In this document: in pieces, positions 7,611 to 16,139 of the stretch
Layout of the letters: each line of letters starts with the position of its first letter
Numbering within the stretch: position 1 is the first letter of the stretch
From: CAZOKN01 sp964580525
Lineage (GTDB): Bacteria; Pseudomonadota; Alphaproteobacteria; Rickettsiales; UBA6187
Length of the DNA stretch: 64,000 nucleotides
Reading direction: 5' to 3'
NCBI GenBank assembly: GCA_964580525.1
Contig: CAZOKN010000002.1
Coordinates: 1 to 64,000 of the forward strand
Made by a program: the position numbers and the translations under genes
The notes under the pieces: model-generated
Database searches by the model: none
The model's input: the letters and a program-made list of their open reading frames with translations, nothing else
What the model was told of the DNA's origin: nothing

Positions 7611-7639
7611 TTGTTATTTATGCAAAAAATCATTATATT
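7611..7639 (+). promoter_or_regulatory. Candidate sigma-70 promoter of the his operon
   Basis: TTGTTA (7611-7616) and TATATT (7634-7639) are separated by 17 bases. They lie 37 bases upstream of the hisB start, which has an AGGGG ribosome-binding site at about 7664-7668. Confidence 0.5.
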
Positions 7640-7675
7640 GATAGGCTGTAAAGAAAGCTTGTAAGGGGATTTAAG

Positions 7676-8263
7676 TTGAGAAAAGCAGAAGTTAGCAGAA
7701 ACACAAAGGAAACAAAGATTTCCGTTGAGATAAATCTCGATGGTAAGGGTATCTATAATATCTCTACCGGAATTGGCTTTTTAGATCATATGTTGGAGCA
7801 GCTTTCACGCCACAGCCTTATTGATATTAATTTAAAGGCAGAAGGTGATTTACACATAGATTTTCACCACACCACTGAAGATACCGGTTGGGCAATTGGT
7901 GAGGCTTTAGCCAAAGCTATTGGCGACAAAAAAGGTATAACCAGATATGGTAATGCTTATATTCCCATGGATGAAACTTTGAGTCGTGTTGCGCTTGATA
8001 TTTCTAATAGACCTTATCTTATCTGGAAAGTTGATTTTTCTAAGCCTAAGCTTGGTGATATGGATACTGAGTTGTTCAGAGAATGGTTCCAGGCATTTTC
8101 TCAAAGTGCTGGTATTACTCTGCATGTGGAAAATTTATATGGTGATAATAACCACCATATAGTTGAATCTTGTTATAAAGGTCTTGCTAGGGCTCTGCGC
8201 GAAGCTATAGCTATCGATCCTAGAAAGAGCGATGAAGTGCCTTCTACAAAGGGCAAACTTTAG
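7676..8263 (+). CDS. hisB: Imidazoleglycerol-phosphate dehydratase HisB
   Basis: Dehydrates imidazoleglycerol phosphate to imidazoleacetol phosphate in histidine synthesis. The 195-residue single-domain form carries the metal-binding motifs GFLDHMLEQLSRH, DFHHTTEDTGWAIG and NNHHIVESCYKGLARALR. The start is a TTG at 7676, supported by an AGGGG Shine-Dalgarno 8 bases upstream and by the family N-terminus RKAEVSRNTKETKI. First gene of the his operon; the next gene begins 9 bp downstream. Confidence 0.97.
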   Translation: MRKAEVSRNTKETKISVEINLDGKGIYNISTGIGFLDHMLEQLSRHSLIDINLKAEGDLHIDFHHTTEDTGWAIGEALAKAIGDKKGITRYGNAYIPMDETLSRVALDISNRPYLIWKVDFSKPKLGDMDTELFREWFQAFSQSAGITLHVENLYGDNNHHIVESCYKGLARALREAIAIDPRKSDEVPSTKGKL

Positions 8264-8271
8264 AGATTTCT

Positions 8272-8652
8272 ATGAAGATTTATACCGTTTATGTAAAAAA
8301 TGGCCGAAGGGAAAATCTCGAGAGTGCTTTTTTTGTCAGGGAGGGGTTCTCTTTTTTAGCAGGTATTTTCCAAACATTATGGGCCGTATATAACAGAATG
8401 TGGGTTTGTGCAGCTGTATTGTTGGCAGTGAATATTTTTATTTTAGTTTTGCTTAAAGATGAAATTATAAATCCTGAGGTTTCCGCTGTAGTAAAAATAG
8501 GCTTATTTGTTTTTGTTGGCTTTAGTGCAAATGATTGGTATCGAGCTGATTTAAGCAAAAAAGGTTTTAAATTTTTTGAAGTTGTCAGCGGAGAGAATTT
8601 GTTGGACGCTAAACGTAGATTTTTCTCTTCTTATCTGGAAGGTCGGGAGTAG
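8272..8652 (+). CDS. DUF2628 membrane protein in the his operon
   Basis: The 126-residue protein matches the DUF2628 pattern: MKIYTVYVKNG, then REGFSFLAGIFQTLWAVYNRMW, two or three hydrophobic segments (about residues 40-57 and 70-85), and a soluble C-terminus. Genes of this family are often found inside alphaproteobacterial his operons, but no role in histidine synthesis is established to my knowledge. It sits between hisB and hisH with 8- and 5-bp gaps, so it is co-transcribed. Function unknown; inner-membrane location is inferred. Confidence 0.8.
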   Translation: MKIYTVYVKNGRRENLESAFFVREGFSFLAGIFQTLWAVYNRMWVCAAVLLAVNIFILVLLKDEIINPEVSAVVKIGLFVFVGFSANDWYRADLSKKGFKFFEVVSGENLLDAKRRFFSSYLEGRE

Positions 8653-8657
8653 CTTTT

Positions 8658-9293
8658 ATGAAGCTGGTAACAATTATCGATTATGGCTCAGGAAATCTTC
8701 ACTCAATTGCGAAGGCTTTTGAAAAAGAAGCAAAAGGCAAAGGTTTTCAGGTTTTGGTATCTAATAAAGTCGAAGATGTAAAACGCGCAAGCCACATAGT
8801 TTTGCCGGGTGTGGGAGCGTTTGGTAATTGCGTTGCCGGTCTTGCAAAAATAGACAATATGATGGAAACGTTGCGGCAAGAAGTTATAGTTAATAAAAAA
8901 CCATTTCTTGGAATATGTGTTGGAATGCAAATGCTTGCTGATGTTGGATTGGAGCATGGTAATCATAAAGGTTTGGGTTGGATAAAGGGGCAGGTTGTTC
9001 CCATAGAATCTAAAGATTTGAAAATTCCGCATATGGGATGGAACGATATTATTGTTAATAAAAAACACCCTATTATGGATGGTATAAATACGGGAGATAG
9101 TTTTTATTTCGTACACTCATACCATTTTAAATGTCAAAACGAAGAGAATATCCTATCTCAGGTTGAATATGGCTTGCCAATTACGGCAGTTATCGCTAAT
9201 GATAACATCGTGGCGGCTCAGTTCCACCCTGAGAAAAGTCAGGAAAAAGGGCTAAGATTTATATCTAATTTTTTAAATATGGTGAAAGTATGA
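8658..9293 (+). CDS. hisH: Imidazole glycerol phosphate synthase glutaminase subunit HisH
   Basis: Class-I glutamine amidotransferase that supplies ammonia to HisF. The nucleophile Cys is in FLGICVGMQ and the His/Glu pair is in AAQFHPEKSQ. N-terminus ITIIDYGSGNLHSI-like is typical. Length 211. Its stop overlaps the start of the acetyltransferase gene (ATGA), indicating tight coupling. Confidence 0.97.
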   Translation: MKLVTIIDYGSGNLHSIAKAFEKEAKGKGFQVLVSNKVEDVKRASHIVLPGVGAFGNCVAGLAKIDNMMETLRQEVIVNKKPFLGICVGMQMLADVGLEHGNHKGLGWIKGQVVPIESKDLKIPHMGWNDIIVNKKHPIMDGINTGDSFYFVHSYHFKCQNEENILSQVEYGLPITAVIANDNIVAAQFHPEKSQEKGLRFISNFLNMVKV

Positions 9294-9847
9294 AACCGGT
9301 GCCTACAGAAGAGAGAAAAGCAGATATAAAAATAGAAAAATTGAGCAAGTTTAAAGATGCCGACCTTAATGATTTATGCGAAGCTACAGAGCGTACAATC
9401 CTTGATAATTATCAAAGCTTTACGATTGGATCAAGCCGTGAAGAGCCTTTAATGAGAGAAAGGATGGAAGCTTATTGGAAGGGCGTTTTGATGGTGCCGG
9501 AAAGGCAGCTTATAGTGGGACGTTTGGACGGTGTTATAGCTTCTGGGATACAATTGGTGAAGCCAAGTCCTAACAATCAAACATCAAGTTTTTCTGCTTC
9601 GTTAGAAAAACATTTTGTTGCGCCGTGGGCACGTGGCCATGGCCTGGCTAAATTGTTGGTAAAAGCAGCAGAAGATGAAGCAAAGAATTTCGGAATTTCA
9701 GTCTTAAGAATCAGTGTTCGCGATAATTTACAGGGCGCCATAAAAGTTTATGAATCTTGTGGTTATAAATGTTGGGGTGTCCTCGATAAGTACGAAATTA
9801 TTGAAGGTAAAATGTACGGCGGTCGTTTTTATTATAAAGATATTTAG
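9290..9847 (+). CDS. GNAT-family N-acetyltransferase in the his operon
   Basis: The C-terminal two thirds fit the GNAT fold: VAPWARGHGLAKLLVKAAED (acetyl-CoA binding, with the R/Q-x-x-G-x-G/A-like RGHGLA), then ISVLRISVRDNLQGAIKVYESCGY, the usual motif B. The substrate is unknown. It lies between hisH and hisA, overlapping hisH by 4 bp. A GNAT at this position is not needed for histidine synthesis, so its link may be only co-expression. Confidence 0.85.
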   Translation: MKPVPTEERKADIKIEKLSKFKDADLNDLCEATERTILDNYQSFTIGSSREEPLMRERMEAYWKGVLMVPERQLIVGRLDGVIASGIQLVKPSPNNQTSSFSASLEKHFVAPWARGHGLAKLLVKAAEDEAKNFGISVLRISVRDNLQGAIKVYESCGYKCWGVLDKYEIIEGKMYGGRFYYKDI

Positions 9848-9899
9848 ACAAACGGGTTATACACCAAGAATTTTCTTGTATTTAACTTTTCTTAAAGGT

Positions 9900-9924
9900 A
9901 AAACACGAACCAAAGCGGTGTTTT
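9900..9924 (+). terminator. Possible attenuator/terminator hairpin before hisA
   Basis: Arms AAAACAC (9900-9906) and GTGTTTT (9918-9924) can pair across an 11-base loop, followed by T. It lies in the 89-bp gap between the acetyltransferase and hisA, the second widest gap in the his operon. The stem is short and AU-rich, so partial termination at most. Confidence 0.3.
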
Positions 9925-9936
9925 TGGTGATATAGA

Positions 9937-10662
9937 ATGATTATTTTCCCTGCCATAGATTTAAAAGATGGGGTTTGTGTTCGCCTACAAAAAGGTGAAA
10001 TGGACAAGGCCACCGTATTTAATGAGAGTCCTGCTAATCAGGCTCTTGCTTTCAAGCAACAAGGTTTTACCTGGATACATATAGTGGACTTAAATGCTGC
10101 ATTTGAGGGTAAATCAGTAAATTCTAAAGCAGTTAATGAAATAATAAAAGCCGTTGGTGATAGCGTTTTTTTACAGCTTGGTGGTGGAATTCGTAGCATG
10201 GAAGCTATTGATGGCTGGCTAAATGCTGGCGTTAAGAGAGTTATTCTGGGTACTGCCGCACTTAATAATCCTGAGCTTGTCAAAGAAGCTTGTGCGAAAT
10301 ATCCTGGTCGTATAGTTGTGGGAATTGATGCCAAAGCTGGTAAAGTTGCTGTTGATGGTTGGGCTAATACATCAGAAATAAGTGTTATAGAACTAGCCAG
10401 GAAGTTTGAAAATGCTGGTGTTGCAGCCATAATTTATACAGACATAAACCGTGATGGTATATTAACAGGCCCTGATATCGAAGGAACTAAAAAACTTGCC
10501 GAAGCTGTTAGTATACCTGTGATTGCTTCTGGTGGGGTTTCTTCTGTGGAAGATCTAAAATCTATAAAAGCTATAGAAAGCAGCGGTATTGTTGGTGTTA
10601 TAACAGGCAGAGCCTTATATGAAGGCAAAATAGACGTAGAGAAAGCATTAAATATAGCATAA
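9937..10662 (+). CDS. hisA: Phosphoribosylformimino-5-aminoimidazole carboxamide ribotide isomerase HisA
   Basis: TIM-barrel Amadori isomerase, fourth step of histidine synthesis. N-terminal IIFPAIDLKDGVCVRL with the catalytic Asp, the FLQLGGGIRS phosphate-binding loop, YTDINRDG, and the second half-barrel loop VIASGGVSS are all present. Length 241. HisA and HisF share ancestry; the PAIDLKDG start identifies this one as HisA. Followed after 2 bp by a small membrane-protein gene. Confidence 0.97.
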   Translation: MIIFPAIDLKDGVCVRLQKGEMDKATVFNESPANQALAFKQQGFTWIHIVDLNAAFEGKSVNSKAVNEIIKAVGDSVFLQLGGGIRSMEAIDGWLNAGVKRVILGTAALNNPELVKEACAKYPGRIVVGIDAKAGKVAVDGWANTSEISVIELARKFENAGVAAIIYTDINRDGILTGPDIEGTKKLAEAVSIPVIASGGVSSVEDLKSIKAIESSGIVGVITGRALYEGKIDVEKALNIA

Positions 10663-10664
10663 AA

Positions 10665-10988
10665 ATGTTCAGCAAATCATTAAACAGATCGCTTCTGTTT
10701 ATCAATATCGTTATCTCAGCTGGTCCTTTTTTGGTGATTTTGTACCATCTTTATAGTTGGTATTTTTTTAATGAAATCCAGATTTTTCCACTTGAGTATA
10801 TTTTTTATTATGGCTTTGGTATTGATTTAACTATACAAAATGTTTCTGAACATTTTAAATGGTTTTACGAGATATATTTATTTTTCATAAGGTTACCTAT
10901 ATTGTTTTTGTTATTTATCCTTTCAATTCCTTCAACAATAAAGGTATATAAATATATTGAGAAGTGGGAGAGATATGCTCAAAACTAG
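10665..10988 (+). CDS. Small hypothetical membrane protein between hisA and hisF
   Basis: A 107-residue, very hydrophobic and aromatic-rich protein with predicted membrane segments near residues 12-32 and 70-90. No motif that I recognise. It begins 2 bp after hisA, and its last 14 bp overlap the start of hisF, so it is probably translated within the operon. The aromatic/Ile composition differs from its enzymatic neighbours, suggesting a recent insertion or a fast-evolving gene. Function unknown. Confidence 0.55.
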   Translation: MFSKSLNRSLLFINIVISAGPFLVILYHLYSWYFFNEIQIFPLEYIFYYGFGIDLTIQNVSEHFKWFYEIYLFFIRLPILFLLFILSIPSTIKVYKYIEKWERYAQN

Positions 10989-11733
10989 AATAATACCTTG
11001 CCTGGATGTGAAAGACGGCCGTGTTGTAAAGGGTGTGAATTTCGTTGATTTGATAGATGCTGGCGATCCTGTCGAGCAAGCTAAAATTTATGATAAGCAA
11101 GGAGCAGACGAACTTTGCTTTCTAGATATAACAGCGTCTAGTGATAATCGTGAAACCATATATGACGTTGTTTCAGCAGTTGCAGAGCAGTGTTTTATGC
11201 CTTTGACGGTTGGTGGTGGTGTGCGTAATATTGATGATATACGTAAACTTTTACTAGCTGGCGCTGATAAAGTTTCTATAAACACGGCAGCAGTAACAAA
11301 TCCTGATTTTGTAAAACAAGCAGCAGAAAAATTTGGTGCACAGTGCATAGTTGTGGCAATTGACGCAAAAACAGTCGGCAAAGATAAATATGAAATTTTT
11401 ACGCATGGCGGCAGAAAACCAACAGGTATTGATGCTGTTGCCTGGGCGCGGCGCATGGTTGAAAATGGTGCTGGTGAAATTCTTCTTACATCCATGGATC
11501 GTGATGGTACAAAAAAAGGATTTGATATTGAGCTTACGAGAGCTATTGCAGATAGTGTTATTGTTCCGGTGATTGCTTCAGGCGGTGTTGGGAAGCTAGA
11601 AGATTTTGTTGTAGGTGCTAAAGAAGGCCACGCCTCGGCTCTCCTTGCAGCTTCCATTTTTCACTTCGGCGAACATACCATTAGGGAAGTTAAAGAACAT
11701 ATGCAAAAACAAGGAATTGCAGTTAGGTTATAA
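10975..11733 (+). CDS. hisF: Imidazole glycerol phosphate synthase cyclase subunit HisF
   Basis: TIM-barrel cyclase that uses HisH-derived ammonia to form imidazole glycerol phosphate and AICAR. The start ATG at 10975 gives the family N-terminus LKTRIIPCLDVKDGRVVKG with catalytic Asp in CLDVKDG, preceded by a GGGAG site; an upstream in-frame TTG (10957) is unlikely. The second catalytic Asp is in LLTSMDRDGTKKG. The phosphate loops LTVGGGVR and VIASGGVGK are present. Length 252. Its AICAR product feeds PurH, encoded nearby on the other strand. Confidence 0.97.
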   Translation: MLKTRIIPCLDVKDGRVVKGVNFVDLIDAGDPVEQAKIYDKQGADELCFLDITASSDNRETIYDVVSAVAEQCFMPLTVGGGVRNIDDIRKLLLAGADKVSINTAAVTNPDFVKQAAEKFGAQCIVVAIDAKTVGKDKYEIFTHGGRKPTGIDAVAWARRMVENGAGEILLTSMDRDGTKKGFDIELTRAIADSVIVPVIASGGVGKLEDFVVGAKEGHASALLAASIFHFGEHTIREVKEHMQKQGIAVRL

Positions 11734-11805
11734 GCAAAACTTCTGCATTACAAATATTCCAAAAGAATGCTATAACAAATTTATTCAAGTTAATAAGGTT
11801 ATAAA

Positions 11806-12135
11806 ATGGCAGATTTTAAAGCATTGGGTGATTTATACGAGATTATAAAAGATCGCAGAGATAATGGCGATCCTGAAACCTCCTATACAGCAAAGTTGTT
11901 TTCAAAAGGTCGCAAAAAAATAGCTCAAAAATTAGGCGAAGAGGCTGTTGAAACAGTTATTGAAGCAATTGCTGATAACAAAAAAGAGGCTATTTCTGAA
12001 AGTTCTGATTTACTTTATCACTTGCTGGTTTTGTGGGTAGACATGGATATAAAGCCTGAGAAAGTTATAAAAGAGCTAGAAAAAAGAACAGGTGTTTCTG
12101 GTCTTGATGAGAAAAAGGCAAGGAAGAAGGCATGA
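11806..12135 (+). CDS. hisE: Phosphoribosyl-ATP pyrophosphatase HisE
   Basis: Hydrolyses phosphoribosyl-ATP to phosphoribosyl-AMP, second step of histidine synthesis. Shows the MazG-like metal-binding helices: DPETSYTAKLFSKGRKKIAQKLGEEAVETVIEA and SESSDLLYHLLVLW. Length 109. It follows hisF by 72 bp, and its end overlaps the HIT-family gene by 4 bp. The hisI cyclohydrolase and the remaining his genes are not in this window. Confidence 0.96.
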   Translation: MADFKALGDLYEIIKDRRDNGDPETSYTAKLFSKGRKKIAQKLGEEAVETVIEAIADNKKEAISESSDLLYHLLVLWVDMDIKPEKVIKELEKRTGVSGLDEKKARKKA

Positions 12136-12503
12136 GTTACGATAAAAATAATATCTTTGCTAAAATATTAAGGGGTGAAATACCTTGCAAAGAAGTTTAT
12201 CAGGATGAATTTGTTTTAGCGTTTCACGATATTTTTCCGGCAGCACCGATGCATGTTTTGGTCATACCAAAGGGTGAGTATGTTTCTTTTGATGATTTTG
12301 TTAGAAAAGCCAGCCCAGAGCAATCAGCAAAATTTTTTGCAACAGTACAAAAAATAGCAGCTAATCTTGGTGTTGATAAAACCGGCTATAGGCTAATTGC
12401 TAATCATGGCGGCAACGCTTCGCAGGCTGTTCCTCATTTTCACATGCATATACTTGGCGGCAAACCTCTGGGTGGGTTAGTTCAGGGCGACAGATCGCAT
12501 TAG
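12132..12503 (+). CDS. HIT-family (HINT-like) nucleotide hydrolase
   Basis: 123-residue histidine-triad protein. N-terminal NNIFAKILRGEIPCKEVYQ and the triad motif HFHMHILGG (H-x-H-x-H) near residues 100-108 define a HINT-type purine nucleoside phosphoramidase. It overlaps hisE by 4 bp, a linkage common in alphaproteobacteria. A small hairpin, ATTAGA-TTT-TCTAAT at 12508-12522, lies just after the stop and overlaps the end of convergent purH. Confidence 0.95.
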   Translation: MSYDKNNIFAKILRGEIPCKEVYQDEFVLAFHDIFPAAPMHVLVIPKGEYVSFDDFVRKASPEQSAKFFATVQKIAANLGVDKTGYRLIANHGGNASQAVPHFHMHILGGKPLGGLVQGDRSH

Positions 12504-12517
12504 AACGATTAGATTTT

Positions 12518-14074
12518 CTAATGTTTAAAATGACGCAAACCCGTAAATACCATTGCAATGTTATTTTTATTTGCCGCTTCGATAACTTCTTCATCGCGCA
12601 CTGATCCGCCTGGCTGAATTATAGCTGTAACCCCGGCTTCTGCAGCTTGTAAAACTCCATCAGCAAAAGGGAAGAAAGCGTCAGATGCCAAAATGGAACC
12701 TTTAGCGCGATCAGGATTCTCTTTGCAGTCGGAAGCCTTTATTGCAGCGATGCGGGAAGAATCAACGCGGCTCATCTGGCCTGCACCAATGCCAATTGTG
12801 GCATTATCTTTTACCAAAACAATAGCATTTGATTTAACATGCTTGCAGACTTTAAAAGCAAAAAGCATGGCATCGATTTCTTTTGCATTAGGAGAGCGCT
12901 GAGTGACAGTTTTCAATTCTGATCTTTTGGTTGCACCTGTATCGCTATCCTGCACTAAAAAGCCTCCTAATACAGATTTTATAACCAAGTCATTTTTTGG
13001 TGTGTGCATATCTTTCAAAACAAGAACGCGTAAATTTTTCTTCTTTGCAAAAATTTCTTGCGCTTCAGCATCAATAGTTGGTGCCACTATTGCTTCGGCA
13101 AATAGTTTAGAAACTTCCTCGGCCAAGATTTTGTCTATAGGGCGATTGAAGGCAATAATGCCGCCAAAAGCACTTACAGGGTCAGATGCTAAGGCTTTTT
13201 TGTAGGCATCAAAAGCATTTTCGCCAATAGCAACACCACAAGGATTAGCGTGCTTTATGATAACGGCAGCTGGGTCGCTAAATTCTAAAGCTAGCTGCAA
13301 GGCTGCATCAGTGTCATTTATGTTATTATAGCTTAATTCTTTGCCCTGCAATTGTTCAGCATTGCCAATTCCCCAGCCATTATTTGTCGTATAAAAGGCT
13401 GCTTTTTGGTGAGGATTTTCGCCATAGCGCAGGTTTTGCTTAAGGCTAGCAGAGAAATTTATTATAGCAGGAAATTCCTCCCCTTGTTGTTTGGCAAACC
13501 AGGTGCTTATTGCAGAGTCGTAGCTAGCAGTTTTAGCAAAAGCTTTTGCAGCCATTTTCTTTCGGAATTCAAAAGTTGTGGCACCTTTATTTTCTTCCAT
13601 CTCACTCATCAGATCGTCATAATCAGATGCATCAGTTATTATTGTTGTGAAAGCATGGTTCTTAGCAGCAGAGCGCACCATAGAAGGGCCGCCTATATCT
13701 ATATTCTCTATTGTTTCGTCAAAATCTGCACCGCGAGCAACTGTTTCTTCAAATGGATATAAATTAACTATGACAAGGCTGATGGGCTTAATATCGTTGT
13801 CCTTCATTGCTTCCAAATGTTCTGTATTGTCAAGACAACCTAATAAGCCGCCATGGATTTTTGGGTGCAGGGTTTTTACACGGCCATCCAAAATTTCTGG
13901 TGAGCCAGTGTAGTCAGACACATCAACAACATCTAGCCCGGCGCTTCTGAGAAATTTAGCAGTTCCGCCAGTGGAAAGAACCTCGATTTTTTGTTTCTTT
14001 AGAAATGATGCAAGCCTATCAAGACCTGTTTTATCTGAAACGGAAATAAGGGCTCTTTCGATTTTTTTATTCAT
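12518..14074 (-). CDS. purH: Bifunctional AICAR transformylase / IMP cyclohydrolase PurH
   Basis: Last two steps of IMP synthesis. The start ATG at 14074 gives the family N-terminus KKIERALISVSDKTGL; upstream in-frame codons are not conserved. The MGS-like IMP cyclohydrolase domain spans about residues 1-190 (with STGGTAKFLR, VSDYTGSPEILDGRVKTLHP), and the AICAR formyltransferase domain the rest (LRYGENPHQKAAFY, IKHANPCGVA, SDAFFPFADG). Length 518. AICAR released by HisF on the convergent operon is its substrate. Confidence 0.97.
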   Translation of the reverse strand: MNKKIERALISVSDKTGLDRLASFLKKQKIEVLSTGGTAKFLRSAGLDVVDVSDYTGSPEILDGRVKTLHPKIHGGLLGCLDNTEHLEAMKDNDIKPISLVIVNLYPFEETVARGADFDETIENIDIGGPSMVRSAAKNHAFTTIITDASDYDDLMSEMEENKGATTFEFRKKMAAKAFAKTASYDSAISTWFAKQQGEEFPAIINFSASLKQNLRYGENPHQKAAFYTTNNGWGIGNAEQLQGKELSYNNINDTDAALQLALEFSDPAAVIIKHANPCGVAIGENAFDAYKKALASDPVSAFGGIIAFNRPIDKILAEEVSKLFAEAIVAPTIDAEAQEIFAKKKNLRVLVLKDMHTPKNDLVIKSVLGGFLVQDSDTGATKRSELKTVTQRSPNAKEIDAMLFAFKVCKHVKSNAIVLVKDNATIGIGAGQMSRVDSSRIAAIKASDCKENPDRAKGSILASDAFFPFADGVLQAAEAGVTAIIQPGGSVRDEEVIEAANKNNIAMVFTGLRHFKH

Positions 14075-14158
14075 ATAGTATTCTCGATTATTCAATAACA
14101 CAAAAGTGTAAGAAAGATTCCTACTTGAATCATACACTCAAAATTTTGTTAACAAACC

Positions 14159-16054
14159 CTACGCAGCTTCAGATTTCAAATCGTTTGTAGAGATATATTC
14201 AGGAACGATTGTTGAAAGCAAAACCAGAAGGCTTTTATCGTCCATAGACATACAGGCTTTGTAAATTTTTTCAACATTTAACGATATTGAGCCAAAATCA
14301 ATGCTTCTGGCTTCTGCCAGCATTATGCTTTCATAGATTGTTTTTTGCTTTATCTCATTTTCATAAAACAGTTCTTCATAAAGTTTTTCACCTGGGCGTA
14401 TGCCAGTATATTTGATTTTAACGTCTATTTCAGGTCGTAAACCAGCAAGGGTTATCATTTGTGTGGCCAGGTCTTTGATATGTATAGGATCTCCCATATC
14501 AAGCACAAAAACAGAGGAAGGTTTATTTGTTTCAGATGAATCAATTGTAGAGGCTTGCAATATTAATTCTACAGCTTCTGGAACGGTCATAAAATATCTT
14601 ACCATGTCTGGATGAGTAACTGTGATAGGGCCACCTTGCTCCAATTGACGTTGAAACAGAGGGATAACAGAACCTGAAGAGCCGAGGACGTTGCCAAATC
14701 TAACGGTTGAAAATATAGTATTTCCAGATTTTTTTGAATTTCCTAGACTTTGAACATAGCATTCTGCCACCCTTTTTGTTACGCCCATAAGGCTAGTTGG
14801 GTTTACGGCTTTATCTGTCGATACCATTATCATTTTTTCCGCTCTATGTTTCAGGCACATATCGGCTATATTTTTTGAGCCAATAATGTTGGTCATAGCG
14901 GCTTCTATTAGATTTTCTTCTACTATAGGAACGTGCTTTAAAGCAGCGGCATGGAAGATTATTTCTGGCTTATATTCAGCAAATACTGACTCTAGTAAAG
15001 ATAGATTCCTAATATCGCCAATTAAAGCTCTATGAGATAGGGAAGGGAGGTCATCCTCCAGTTCTTTACTGATTTTGTAGAGGTTATATTCAGATATTTC
15101 TAAGAGAATGAGGCTTTTAGGATTATATTTTGCGATTTGGCGAACAAGCTCAGATCCGATAGTTCCGCCAGCTCCAGTTACCAATATTTTTTTACCTTCA
15201 ATTAATTCTTCTCTGCGGCCAAGGCTAGGTGCATTTTGTGCACGACCCAGCAAATCTTCAATAGCTATTGGTTTTATCTCTACTTTATCAACACTATCTT
15301 TAAAATCAGATATTTTAGGCAGTTTTGCCAGGGTAAAGCCCAATTTTTCAGCCATTTTTAGCAGTTTGTTAACTATGGCTTTATTTAGATAATCTTTTGC
15401 TAAAATAATTCTTTGTGGCGAGTTTCCTTCGCTTTTCAGCTTTTTCAAAATTTCAGGAATTGCGTTTATATTGCCATATATTTTAATTCCATGAATGGAG
15501 CGCCCCTTTTTTTTGTTATCATTATCAACTATACCAACAACTCTATAGTCTGATTTATTTTTATTAGAGGTTTCCCTGATAAAATTGATGGCGCTATCAC
15601 TAATGCCCACTAAAAGTACAGAAATTCTTCTGTCTTCGCCGCTATCTAATATATCAAAAGATATACTTTTATCTTTCAGCATACGATAAAAAATACGTGG
15701 TCCACCCAAAGCAGCCAATAAAACTAGCCAGTTTATAACCAACACAGAACGTGGGAAATCCTCTAATCTTGTCATCATAAACAAAAGAGGCAGAAAAATA
15801 AGTGTGGCGAGAGTAACAGCCTTGGTTATATTAACTAAATCTTTTAACGAGGCATAACGCCAAATGCCCTTATAAAGGCCCATAAAATGAAATACTCCCG
15901 CGCTGACAGAGGTAAATAACAAAACAGATGGAACCAGAAAGCCATAAGACTCTGAAAAATTATTACCGAACCGCAAGTAAAGCGAAATAACTATGCTGGC
16001 GGCGGCCATCATAACATCATGCAGTGCAGCTATGTAAGAACGCTGAATAATCAA
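14159..16054 (-). CDS. Membrane-bound UDP-sugar 4,6-dehydratase-like protein (PglF/WbpM/CapD type)
   Basis: 631 residues: four N-terminal membrane helices (about residues 10-115), a CoA-binding-like Rossmann domain (150-270), then an extended SDR domain with GAGGTIGSELVRQ (NAD binding, about residue 293) and STDKAVNPTSLMGVTKR, where Met replaces the usual catalytic Tyr, as in PglF/WbpM/FlaA1-type dehydratases. These enzymes make UDP-4-keto-6-deoxy-HexNAc for surface polysaccharides or protein glycosylation. No glycosyltransferases flank it here, so the end product is unknown. Separated from mutL by 85 bp. Confidence 0.9.
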   Translation of the reverse strand: MIIQRSYIAALHDVMMAAASIVISLYLRFGNNFSESYGFLVPSVLLFTSVSAGVFHFMGLYKGIWRYASLKDLVNITKAVTLATLIFLPLLFMMTRLEDFPRSVLVINWLVLLAALGGPRIFYRMLKDKSISFDILDSGEDRRISVLLVGISDSAINFIRETSNKNKSDYRVVGIVDNDNKKKGRSIHGIKIYGNINAIPEILKKLKSEGNSPQRIILAKDYLNKAIVNKLLKMAEKLGFTLAKLPKISDFKDSVDKVEIKPIAIEDLLGRAQNAPSLGRREELIEGKKILVTGAGGTIGSELVRQIAKYNPKSLILLEISEYNLYKISKELEDDLPSLSHRALIGDIRNLSLLESVFAEYKPEIIFHAAALKHVPIVEENLIEAAMTNIIGSKNIADMCLKHRAEKMIMVSTDKAVNPTSLMGVTKRVAECYVQSLGNSKKSGNTIFSTVRFGNVLGSSGSVIPLFQRQLEQGGPITVTHPDMVRYFMTVPEAVELILQASTIDSSETNKPSSVFVLDMGDPIHIKDLATQMITLAGLRPEIDVKIKYTGIRPGEKLYEELFYENEIKQKTIYESIMLAEARSIDFGSISLNVEKIYKACMSMDDKSLLVLLSTIVPEYISTNDLKSEAA

Positions 16055-16139
16055 CTAAAAACCCTTAAATAAATTCATTTCCGCGGGATAACGAGGTAAA
16101 TATCATAAATATTACTAAAATACAACCTTGGATATGAAG

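Noticed and set aside
11088..11657. 189-codon open frame antisense to hisF
   Set aside because: Lies entirely opposite a strongly conserved enzyme gene; low-complexity Ser/Pro/Thr composition typical of antisense frames.
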